A program made the translations under genes and the position numbers. This document shows, one piece after another, positions 1-6,065 of a DNA stretch of 6,119 nt. The stretch covers positions 1 through 6,119 of the forward strand of contig PTJW01000060.1 in assembly GCA_002937495.1 (NCBI GenBank). Reading direction: 5' to 3'. The first letter of the stretch is position 1. Every line of letters begins with the position of its first letter. The notes under the pieces were generated by a model. That model made no database searches and was not told where the DNA came from. It saw only the letters and a list, made by a program, of their open reading frames with translations. The stretch comes from Pseudomonadota bacterium (lineage in GTDB: Bacteria > Pseudomonadota > Alphaproteobacteria > UBA1280 > UBA12223).

Positions 1-1563
1 CTCATCTGTAGCTCTTAATAAATCTTTTAAGTTATCTAAACGAGTTTTTGCATCTTCTTTGTTAACATCTGCTCTTAGCATTTTTACATAGCCTGACTCT
101 TCTAATACTCTTTCAAGTAATTCAGATGGAGCCCATGCTTCAGCAATTTCTTTCCATGAGTCAACTAACTCAATAAATTCTTGTAAAGTTGATGCAACTC
201 TTGATGAAAATACACCCTCTCTAATACCAACACGAATTGCTTCATACATTGGTAGTTTTTGAACTTTAGCTCTTTGACGAATTAGTTTAATTGTTGTATC
301 ACCAATACCTCGCTTAGGCATATTGATAATTCTTTCAAGTGCTAAATCATCACTTGCTAGTGCTACAAGTCTTAAATATGCTACGGCATCTCTAATTTCT
401 TTACGCTCATAGAATTTTTGACCACCAACAACTTGGTATGGAATATCATTTTTGTTAAATGCTTCTTCAATTGGACGAGTTTGAATCATAGTTCTAACTA
501 ACACACAACATTGAGCCCATGCACCACCTGTGTTACGGTGTTGTTTAATTTGTGCTGCTACTGCTCTTGCTTCGTTGTATTCATCTGTCATAGGTCTAAG
601 GTCAATTAATGAACCTTTATCACCAGCTGTCCAAAGCTCTTTATCGTGTCGTTCAGTATTATTTTTAATAACAGCACCGGCTGCTCTTAAAATATTTGCA
701 GAACATCTATAGTTTTGCTCTAATCTAACAACTTTAGCATTAGGAAAGTCAGTGTCAAATCGTAAAATGTTACCAACAATAGCACCACGGAATGCATAAA
801 TAGACTGGTCATCATCACCAACAACACAAATGTTTTTACGCAGTAATGCTAATAATCTTAACCATAGGTATTGAGTAGCGTTTGTATCTTGATACTCATC
901 TACCATGATATATTTAAATTGTTCTTGGTATTGTCTTAAAATTTCATTATTATCACGGAAAATTTTCATAACATGTAATAATAAATCGCCAAAGTCCACA
1001 GCGTTTAACTCGATAAGTCGCTGTTGGTATGTTTTAAAGATGTTACCAGCTTGCCCGGCAACTTCTTGTCTTTCTTCTTGGTCTAAATCTTCTGGATATT
1101 TACCATCATCTTTCCATTTAGAGATTTTACCAATCATGTCTCTAACTGGGTATTCTTTATCATCAATTCCAGCATCAGAATAAATTTGAGAAACTAGTTT
1201 TTTCTGATCATCCACACCAATAATTAAAAAGTCTGATCCTAAGCCTACTAGCTCGGCATGTTTTCTTAAAATTCTTGAACATAAACTATGGAATGTACCT
1301 AACCACATACCATCTGTTGAATGACCTAATACATCCTCAACACGCTCGGCCATTTCGGCAGCTGCTTTGTTAGTAAATGTTACTGATAAAATTTGGTTTG
1401 GAGTTGCTGCACCTGTTTTAATAATATGTGCTAAACGCGTTGTTAACGCTTTAGTTTTACCTGTTCCGGCACCTGCAAGCACTAAAACTGGACCGTCAAT
1501 TGTTAAGACAGCCTGTGCTTGTTCATTGTTTAAACCGTGTAAATAATCTTGATTTGTATCCAT
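1..1563 (-). CDS. uvrD: UvrD/PcrA-type superfamily 1 DNA helicase, N-terminal part (C-terminus outside window)
   Basis: ATP-dependent 3'-5' DNA helicase of the UvrD/PcrA/Rep family, which acts in the cytoplasm in nucleotide excision repair, mismatch repair and clearing of stalled forks. I translated the minus strand from ATG at 1563-1561; the frame stays open for 521 codons to the window edge. Visible motifs are Walker A GAGTGKT (residues 31-37), motif Ia TFTNKAAAEM (62-71), LGTFHSLCSRIL (88-99), motif II VDEYQDTN (221-228), motif III GDDDQSIYAFRGA (249-261), motif IV LEQNYR (281-286) and VGGQKFYERKEIRD (379-392). Family members usually have about 700-780 residues, so motifs V and VI and the C-terminal region lie beyond base 1. 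No Shine-Dalgarno precedes the ATG, and a good promoter sits immediately upstream. The motifs resemble alphaproteobacterial UvrD. The split between UvrD, PcrA and Rep cannot be settled from this half, so the symbol is tentative; the family call is firm. Confidence 0.93.
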   Translation of the reverse strand, partial: MDTNQDYLHGLNNEQAQAVLTIDGPVLVLAGAGTGKTKALTTRLAHIIKTGAATPNQILSVTFTNKAAAEMAERVEDVLGHSTDGMWLGTFHSLCSRILRKHAELVGLGSDFLIIGVDDQKKLVSQIYSDAGIDDKEYPVRDMIGKISKWKDDGKYPEDLDQEERQEVAGQAGNIFKTYQQRLIELNAVDFGDLLLHVMKIFRDNNEILRQYQEQFKYIMVDEYQDTNATQYLWLRLLALLRKNICVVGDDDQSIYAFRGAIVGNILRFDTDFPNAKVVRLEQNYRCSANILRAAGAVIKNNTERHDKELWTAGDKGSLIDLRPMTDEYNEARAVAAQIKQHRNTGGAWAQCCVLVRTMIQTRPIEEAFNKNDIPYQVVGGQKFYERKEIRDAVAYLRLVALASDDLALERIINMPKRGIGDTTIKLIRQRAKVQKLPMYEAIRVGIREGVFSSRVASTLQEFIELVDSWKEIAEAWAPSELLERVLEESGYVKMLRADVNKEDAKTRLDNLKDLLRATDE

Positions 1564-1570
1564 GCAAATA

Positions 1571-1599
1571 AATATACTTGATTTTTTATTGTTTATCAA
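1571..1599 (-). promoter_or_regulatory. Candidate sigma-70-type promoter of the helicase gene
   Basis: Read on the minus strand, TTGATA (1599-1594) is followed by a 17-bp spacer and TATATT (1576-1571). These match TTGACA and TATAAT at 5 of 6 and 5 of 6 positions with ideal spacing. The -10 box ends 7 bp before the helicase ATG (1563), so transcription would be expected to begin at or within a base or two of the start codon, giving a leaderless mRNA. This fits the absence of a Shine-Dalgarno sequence. In such AT-rich DNA chance matches are common, so the call rests on the joint fit of both boxes and the spacer. Confidence 0.6.
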
Positions 1600-1632
1600 C
1601 TAAAATATCTAGAGTTAAATCATAGGTTTCTG

Positions 1633-1659
1633 ATTTTATTAGATTATTAGTAATAAAAT
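1633..1659. repeat. 9-bp perfect inverted repeat with 9-nt spacer
   Basis: ATTTTATTA (1633-1641) and its exact reverse complement TAATAAAAT (1651-1659) flank GATTATTAG. The stem is entirely A/T and no T-run follows on either strand, so it is a poor terminator. It could be an operator between the divergent genes, but by a rough estimate an AT-only palindrome of this length can arise by chance in such a region. Confidence 0.35.
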
Positions 1660-1680
1660 AAAAAAAATACTGTAAAATCC

Positions 1681-1709
1681 TTTAAAAACATCACAACAAC
1701 ACCTATTAT
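1681..1709 (+). promoter_or_regulatory. Candidate promoter of the unassigned gene at 1761
   Basis: TTTAAA (1681-1686) lies 17 bp before TATTAT (1704-1709). The second box matches TATAAT at 5 of 6 positions; the first matches TTGACA at only 4 of 6. Initiation would fall near 1716, leaving a leader of about 45 nt before the ATG. Other A/T-rich hexamers nearby (for example TAAAAT at 1673-1678) could serve instead, so the placement is uncertain. Confidence 0.35.
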
Positions 1710-1760
1710 AAATAAGTAAATTAATTATGTAAAAAAATTAGAAAGTTTCGGATATATTTT

Positions 1761-2480
1761 ATGAATAAAAACGACAATAACCAAAGCACTGTTGCCGTAC
1801 AAGCTAGCATCCAAGACATTGCAAAAATGAAAATAAAAACAGACAAAGCTTGGCACAAAAAGGCAATTGCTTTAGCAGAAAAACTATTAAGGAAAGTTAC
1901 TAAACTTCCAGTAAATATTACATTAGCAAATGAAAACATTATGCTAAACGCTAGTGCTATTTTTTGGTATCAAGATACTGAGTGCAAAAAGTTTGTAATG
2001 ATTAAATCTCATTTTGAAAATGACAATGATGTTGTTATGCAATTCCCATTTGTAGCATCATTTACTAAAGACAGTGTTTCATCAGTTCTAGAAAAATCAA
2101 TTAAAGATTTATTTGGTCGTCCATTTAGTAAAACTCTTGCAATTGATACTTTCGCATCTGATAAAATTTCTTCAGCTCCTACTATTATTATTGAAGATGA
2201 AGATAATAAATCTCAAACAGTATTACACAATATGGTTTGGGTAAATCAAATTACTCCTGAACAGTTTGAACTTATTCAAAACCATTCAGACCAGTTTTCA
2301 ATTGAGGCAGTAGCAGAACACGAACTTACAGAATCTCAAACTCATGAAATTCACAAGTTTTTATACCAATCTTGCTTACGACACATTCATAAAATGAAAT
2401 TTACAGACTTTGCCCAAATGGGTGATTCTATAGAAGATTTTATGCAGTCACACAGCCCTCAAAGCAAAACATTACACTAA
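1761..2480 (+). CDS. Unassigned cytoplasmic protein, 239 residues
   Basis: I do not recognise this protein. The frame runs from ATG 1761 to TAA 2478-2480, with GGA (1750-1752) 8 nt before the ATG as a weak Shine-Dalgarno; a later in-frame ATG at 1827 has less support. No signal peptide or membrane segment is visible, so it is probably cytoplasmic. The first 25 residues are polar and rich in Asn/Gln/Lys, perhaps disordered. Residues 27-50 (TDKAWHKKAIALAEKLLRKV and on) look like an amphipathic helix. Residues 51-160 alternate hydrophobic and polar stretches with an acidic patch IIIEDEDNK (142-150), suggesting a mixed alpha/beta fold. The C-terminal 65 residues carry eight His (175, 187, 195, 198, 208, 210, 231, 239) and one Cys (205), without a clear metal motif. 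Codon use matches the neighbours. The gene has its own promoter candidate and ends before a terminator, so it is probably monocistronic. Confidence 0.8.
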   Translation: MNKNDNNQSTVAVQASIQDIAKMKIKTDKAWHKKAIALAEKLLRKVTKLPVNITLANENIMLNASAIFWYQDTECKKFVMIKSHFENDNDVVMQFPFVASFTKDSVSSVLEKSIKDLFGRPFSKTLAIDTFASDKISSAPTIIIEDEDNKSQTVLHNMVWVNQITPEQFELIQNHSDQFSIEAVAEHELTESQTHEIHKFLYQSCLRHIHKMKFTDFAQMGDSIEDFMQSHSPQSKTLH

Positions 2481-2493
2481 GCAATTTTAACAG

Positions 2494-2517
2494 AAAATAA
2501 GCTCCGGCTTATTTTTT
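2494..2517 (+). terminator. Intrinsic terminator with UNCG-type tetraloop
   Basis: AAAATAAGC (2494-2502), loop TCCG (2503-2506) and GCTTATTTT (2507-2515) form a perfect 9-bp stem. The T-run spans 2512-2517, so its last two bases follow the stem. The loop closed by C-G is c(UCCG)g, a member of the very stable UNCG class. It begins 13 nt after the stop codon at 2480 and should end the transcript of the 239-residue gene before the rsh operon. On the other strand the T-run is weaker, and no converging gene needs it. Confidence 0.85.
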
Positions 2518-2575
2518 GTGCGTATGTATGATAATAAAATATTACAAAAACAAATAAAAAACGGATATAAAGTTT
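2516..2575 (+). promoter_or_regulatory. Probable promoter and leader region of the rsh operon
   Basis: Because a terminator ends at 2517, the operon starting at 2576 needs its own promoter in this short stretch. The -10-like candidates are TAAAAT (2535-2540) and TATTAC (2540-2545); the latter lies 18 bp after TTGTGC (2516-2521), a poor -35. None is convincing and the position is a best guess. CGGATATA (2562-2569) holds the weak Shine-Dalgarno GGA, 10 nt before the ATG. The same 8-mer precedes the ATG of the upstream gene. Confidence 0.3.
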
Positions 2576-4741
2576 ATGATTAGACAGTACGAACTAGTAG
2601 CTAAAGTTAAAAAATATAACCCAGATGCAGATGTTGCTTTATTAAACAGAGCATATGTGTTTTCTATGCGTGCGCATGGTAACCAAATGAGAGCATCAGG
2701 CGAACCTTATTTAACTCACCCATTAGAAGTAGCAGACCTACTAACAGAACTTCACTTAGATGAAGAAACAATTGCTACGGCCCTACTTCATGATACAATT
2801 GAAGATACTCTTGCTACATATGAAGAGATTGAAAAAATTTGCGGTAAAGATGTTGCAGATATGGTTGAAGGTGTTACAAAGCTTTCTAAAATTGATTTTC
2901 AAGATAAAAACGAACACCAAGCTGAAAACTACCGTAAGCTATTTTTAGCTATGTCTTCTGACATTCGTGTTCTATTAGTTAAACTAGCTGATAGATTACA
3001 CAACATGAGAACTATTGAGTTTAAGAAAAAAGAAGAATCTAAGCGTAGAATTGCTAAAGAAACAATGGATATTTACATTCCATTAGCCCACCGTATTGGT
3101 TTATACAAGTTTAAAACAGAGTTAGAAGATATCTGCTTTAAAACTCTATACCCTGAAGAATACGCTAAAATTGTTGAAAGAATTGACTTTGTTGTTCAAC
3201 AAGATGACTTAGTAGAGAAAGTTATTGCTCATTTAAAAGCTGAGCTAGAAAAAAGAGATATCAAGGCTGAAGTATCAGGCCGTGCCAAAACTCCATATTC
3301 TGTGTGGAGAAAAATGATTAATAAAAACTTAACATTTGACCAGCTAACAGATATTGTTGCTTACCGTATTACAGTTGATGATATGGGTAAATGTTATGAA
3401 GTTTTAGGTATGATTCACAGCCTATACAATGCTTTACCTGGTAGATTTAAAGACTATATCTCCAACCCTAAACCAAACGGCTACCAAAGCTTACATACAA
3501 GTGTTATTGGTCCATTTGGTAACAAAGAAGAAATTCAAATCAGAACTGACCATATGCACGAGATTGCAGAATCTGGTGTTGCGGCTCACTGGTTATACAA
3601 ACAAAAGAACTCAACTGATAAAAAACAAGTTACTGCTGGTAACCAGTATGAATGGCTTAGAAATATTATTGATGGTCTGCAAGATGCAGGATCTGCTGAT
3701 GAAGTTCTTGAAAATACAAAAATGGAACTATTTAGAGATGAAGTATTTATCTTTACTCCTAGTGGTGACTTAATTAGTTTACCTCGTGGTGCTAGTGGTT
3801 TAGACTTTGCCTTTGCAATTCACTCTGAAGTTGGTTATAAGTGTAAGGCTATTAAGGTTAATTCTAAATTTGTTCCATTAAGAACAGAATTAAGAAATGG
3901 TAATGTTGTTGAGATTGTTACAAACAACGGTGTTAAGCCAACTAAAGGCTGGCTTTCAATGGTTATTACAAGTAAAGCTAAAAACTCTATTAACCGCTAT
4001 ATCAAAGAACAAGAATTTGAAGTTGCTATTAATGATGGTAAGTCAATGCTTGAAAAAGCTCTTAAAGGAAAAGATGTTAAACTTACTGACAAACTTATTA
4101 AACCTCTTGCTGAAAAATATAAGTGGGATGAAGTTGATGAAGTTTATAAAGCCATTTCACAAGGACGAGTTAGCACTAAATCTGTAATTGAATTCTTATT
4201 CCCAGAAGAGGTTAAACCTGCTACTGAAGAAGAAACTATTGAACAACTAGAAACTGGATTATCAAACAGAAAAGGTCAAAAATCTAACTCTAAGACAGGT
4301 ATTGAAGGCTTAGTTGATGGCTTGGTTGTTAATATTTCTAAGTGCTGTAACCCTATCCCTGGTGAAAGAATCGTTGGTATTATTACAAGCGGTAAAGGTA
4401 TTGCTATTCACTCAAGAATGTGTAAGAACTTAACTCAGTACGAAAATGACCCTGAAAGATGGTTAGATGTATCATGGTCTTCACAAAGAGATGATGAGCA
4501 AGTTTACAGAACTAAACTAAGAATGTTACTACTAAACAATAAAGGTGTACTTTCAGACTTAACTAATACAATCTTTAACGCTGATGTTAATATTGTAGAC
4601 TTTAATGTTGAAACACAAAATGAAGACTATTACGGTGTAGCTTGTGAAGTTGAGTTAAAAGATATCGAACACTTTGGTTATCTAATGTCTAAGCTGCGTT
4701 CAATTAATGCAGTAGCCAAAATTGAAAGAGTACAAGGATAA
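2576..4741 (+). CDS. spoT: Bifunctional (p)ppGpp synthetase/hydrolase (Rel/SpoT, Rsh)
   Basis: Long RelA/SpoT homologue that makes (p)ppGpp from ATP and GTP/GDP and hydrolyses it, setting the stringent response. It has 721 residues, the usual size for alphaproteobacterial Rsh, and starts MIRQYELVAKVKKY as those do. The HD hydrolase domain spans about 20-190, with H48, HD at 72-73, ED at 76-77 and LADRLHNMR (137-145), so hydrolysis should be intact. The synthetase domain spans about 230-340, with GRAKTPYSVWRKM (235-247), DIVAYRI (259-265), RFKDYISNPKPNGYQSLHT (290-308) and IQIRT. RFKD is the RXKD signature of bifunctional enzymes, not the EXDD form of monofunctional RelA. The TGS domain follows at about 388-449. 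A Cys/His region carries C590, C591, H612 and C616, and an ACT domain occupies about 645-718. The start is supported by family length and an upstream GGA. It is the first gene of the operon; the stop lies 8 bp before the next ATG. The gene is also called rsh or rel. Confidence 0.97.
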   Translation: MIRQYELVAKVKKYNPDADVALLNRAYVFSMRAHGNQMRASGEPYLTHPLEVADLLTELHLDEETIATALLHDTIEDTLATYEEIEKICGKDVADMVEGVTKLSKIDFQDKNEHQAENYRKLFLAMSSDIRVLLVKLADRLHNMRTIEFKKKEESKRRIAKETMDIYIPLAHRIGLYKFKTELEDICFKTLYPEEYAKIVERIDFVVQQDDLVEKVIAHLKAELEKRDIKAEVSGRAKTPYSVWRKMINKNLTFDQLTDIVAYRITVDDMGKCYEVLGMIHSLYNALPGRFKDYISNPKPNGYQSLHTSVIGPFGNKEEIQIRTDHMHEIAESGVAAHWLYKQKNSTDKKQVTAGNQYEWLRNIIDGLQDAGSADEVLENTKMELFRDEVFIFTPSGDLISLPRGASGLDFAFAIHSEVGYKCKAIKVNSKFVPLRTELRNGNVVEIVTNNGVKPTKGWLSMVITSKAKNSINRYIKEQEFEVAINDGKSMLEKALKGKDVKLTDKLIKPLAEKYKWDEVDEVYKAISQGRVSTKSVIEFLFPEEVKPATEEETIEQLETGLSNRKGQKSNSKTGIEGLVDGLVVNISKCCNPIPGERIVGIITSGKGIAIHSRMCKNLTQYENDPERWLDVSWSSQRDDEQVYRTKLRMLLLNNKGVLSDLTNTIFNADVNIVDFNVETQNEDYYGVACEVELKDIEHFGYLMSKLRSINAVAKIERVQG

Positions 4742-4749
4742 TTTAGTTT

Positions 4750-5409
4750 ATGAGAAACAAACTAAGAGAATTATGGCAAATAAAAAAGAACAGGAAAAGA
4801 GGTATCCACAAAAATAAGCGAGACTTTCAATTAAGAGTCGCTGAGTGGATTTACCCTAGTATTGGTTTAAAGGCTTGGGCAAAATATTTAGCTTTATATT
4901 TAAAGCGTAAGCCTTTATCTAGCCATAAAATTGCTTTAGGTTTTGCTTTTGGTACTTTTGTGAGTTTTACTCCTTTCATGGGCTTACATGGCTTTATTGC
5001 TATTGTTTTAGCTTATTTATTTAAGGCAAGCATTCCTGCTTCTATTTTAGGTACTATTGTTGGTAACCCTTGGACATTCCCTCTTATTTGGGTTTGGTCA
5101 TTAAACTTTGGTAACTTTATTATGCATGGATCAAAAGCAATACATGATGTTTCAAGCTTTACATTTAGCTTAGAAAATATTATTTCTGAATTTGCTTTTT
5201 ACTGGGAACATTTTTTATTCCCTATGACTATTGGTGGTATACCTACTGGTATTTTAGCTGGTTTAGTAGCCTACTTAACTTTAAAGTATCAAATTGATAA
5301 GTTCAGAAAAATCCGTAAGGCTTTACTACATAATAGAAAAGTAGAACTTAGAGCTAAAAAAATTAAAAAAATTAAAAATAAAATTATAAATAAAAAAGAA
5401 AGTAAGTAA
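4750..5409 (+). CDS. DUF2062 integral membrane protein
   Basis: A 219-residue inner-membrane protein of the DUF2062 family, whose biochemical role is not established. The family core is clear: HKIALGFAFGTFVSFTPFMGLHG (59-81), then a hydrophobic segment, then ASILGTIVGNPWTFPLIW (97-114). Likely membrane segments are about 61-91, 98-122 and 155-178. The N-terminus (1-25) and the C-terminal tail (from about 183) are strongly basic; the last 20 residues are mostly Lys and Ile, encoded by an A-rich stretch, which suggests cytoplasmic ends or nucleic-acid or phospholipid contact. ATG 4750 lies 8 bp after the rsh stop, and its Shine-Dalgarno (AAGGA, 4734-4738) is inside the end of rsh, favouring coupled translation. 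From what I know of the family, DUF2062 genes sit between rsh and acpS in many alphaproteobacteria, so the placement is conserved even though the function is unknown. Confidence 0.9.
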   Translation: MRNKLRELWQIKKNRKRGIHKNKRDFQLRVAEWIYPSIGLKAWAKYLALYLKRKPLSSHKIALGFAFGTFVSFTPFMGLHGFIAIVLAYLFKASIPASILGTIVGNPWTFPLIWVWSLNFGNFIMHGSKAIHDVSSFTFSLENIISEFAFYWEHFLFPMTIGGIPTGILAGLVAYLTLKYQIDKFRKIRKALLHNRKVELRAKKIKKIKNKIINKKESK

Positions 5410-5411
5410 CT

Positions 5412-5771
5412 TTGATTATTGGTATTGGTACAGATATTTGCGAAATTAATAGAATTCAGCCAGGTGCTGGATTTGCAAATAAAGTATTATCTGAGGCAGA
5501 GTTAGAGGTTCTTCAATCTAAAAAAAATAAGCAAGCATATTTAGCTAAACGCTTTGCGGTTAAAGAAGCTGTAAGTAAAGCTTTTGGCTTCGGTATTGGT
5601 GCTAAGCTTGCTTTTAAAGATATTACAGTTTTAAATAATGAATTTGGAGCTCCTTTTATTATAATTAGTGATAATGCAAAAGCTAAACTTCCTGAGTTTA
5701 GTTGTATTCATGTGTCAATTTCTGATGAAAAAAACTATGCTATTGCTTATGTAGTGGTTGAAAGGATTTAA
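5412..5771 (+). CDS. acpS: Holo-[acyl-carrier-protein] synthase
   Basis: AcpS transfers 4'-phosphopantetheine from coenzyme A to a serine of apo-ACP, activating it for fatty acid synthesis. The 119 residues show the family signature MIIGIGTDICEI with metal ligand D8, the second motif AKRFAVKEAVSKAFG (45-59) with metal ligand E52, FGAPFI near residue 80, and HVSISDEKNYAIAYVVVE at the C-terminus; Asp where many homologues have His also occurs in E. coli AcpS. The start is TTG at 5412-5414, chosen because family proteins begin exactly MIIGIGTD and no ATG or GTG lies at that place. It is 2 bp after the DUF2062 stop (5407-5409), with only a poor GAAAG-like binding site, so expression probably relies on coupling. 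The segment between INRI and FANKVL is about five residues shorter than usual, trimming the first helix. AcpS forms trimers and is cytoplasmic. Confidence 0.95.
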   Translation: MIIGIGTDICEINRIQPGAGFANKVLSEAELEVLQSKKNKQAYLAKRFAVKEAVSKAFGFGIGAKLAFKDITVLNNEFGAPFIIISDNAKAKLPEFSCIHVSISDEKNYAIAYVVVERI

Positions 5772-5772
5772 A

Positions 5773-6063
5773 ATGACTAATCAAGATTTTTACAATGTAC
5801 AAGTAGTTTATGCACTAAAAGACACACAAACAGTTATTGAATTACAAGTTAAGCCAGGCACTACTATTTTAAAAGCAATTGAAAGCTCTGGTATTAAATC
5901 TAAACATCCTGAAATTGACTTAGAAAATTTATCTGTTGGTATTTTTGCAAAATTAAAAACGCCAGAAACAGAACTACAAGATGGCGATAGAGTTGAAATT
6001 TACCGTGAACTTCTAGTTACAAAAAAAGTTACAAAAACTAACTCATTAAAAGTGGAGATATAA
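5773..6063 (+). CDS. rnfH: RnfH family ubiquitin-like (beta-grasp) protein
   Basis: A 96-residue protein of the RnfH family (UPF0125), small beta-grasp proteins related in fold to ThiS/MoaD and TGS domains. The family pattern is plain: VQVVYAL near the N-terminus, VKPGTTILKAIESSGI, then EIDLENLSVGIFAK, and the signature LQDGDRVEIYRELL, all in the same order as E. coli RnfH (YfjF). It lacks the C-terminal Gly-Gly of ThiS/MoaD sulfur carriers, so thiocarboxylate chemistry is unlikely. The start is ATG 5773, 6 nt after AAAGGA (5761-5766) and 1 bp after the acpS stop; an in-frame TTG at 5758 would add five residues and is less likely. The name comes from an rnf operon, but no rnf electron-transport gene is visible here. 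The function is unknown; the family call is strong. Confidence 0.9.
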   Translation: MTNQDFYNVQVVYALKDTQTVIELQVKPGTTILKAIESSGIKSKHPEIDLENLSVGIFAKLKTPETELQDGDRVEIYRELLVTKKVTKTNSLKVEI

Positions 6064-6065
6064 GC

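Larger units (their letters stand above)
1564..1760. other. Divergent AT-rich intergenic region
   Basis: This 197-bp spacer separates the leftward helicase gene from the rightward unassigned gene and must hold control elements for both. Besides the helicase promoter (1571-1599) and a weaker rightward promoter candidate (1681-1709), it contains an all-AT 9-bp inverted repeat (1633-1659) and an A-rich run at 1655-1668. I see no small ORF with a ribosome binding site, no tRNA and no terminator here. Confidence 0.7.

Noticed and set aside
530..1183. Plus-strand open frames at 530-712 and 905-1183
   Set aside because: They lie antisense to the conserved helicase frame, have no ribosome binding site and read as low-complexity shadow protein.
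1578..1599. FNR-like TTGAT...ATCAA inverted repeat over the helicase promoter
   Set aside because: The half-sites are separated by 12 nt, whereas an FNR box needs 4; the first half is simply the -35 element.
1564..1640. SOS (LexA) box upstream of the helicase gene
   Set aside because: uvrD is often SOS-regulated, so I looked for GTTC-N7-GTTC and CTG-N10-CAG patterns on both strands and found none.
1721..1939. Minus-strand frame of 72 residues overlapping the start of the 239-residue gene
   Set aside because: It is hydrophobic shadow coding opposite a gene with better codon use, start context and a terminator.
2760..4187. Plus-strand frames at 2760-2948, 3429-3773 and 3897-4187 inside rsh
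   Set aside because: They are out-of-frame shadows of a fully conserved 721-residue protein.
5730..5771. Loss of the usual His in the C-terminal AcpS motif (HVSISDEK)
   Set aside because: Asp at this position also occurs in E. coli AcpS, so it is a known variant and not a sign of inactivation.
5758..5772. TTG at 5758 as the rnfH start
   Set aside because: It would overlap acpS and add five unconserved residues, while ATG 5773 has AAAGGA at good spacing and fits the family N-terminus.
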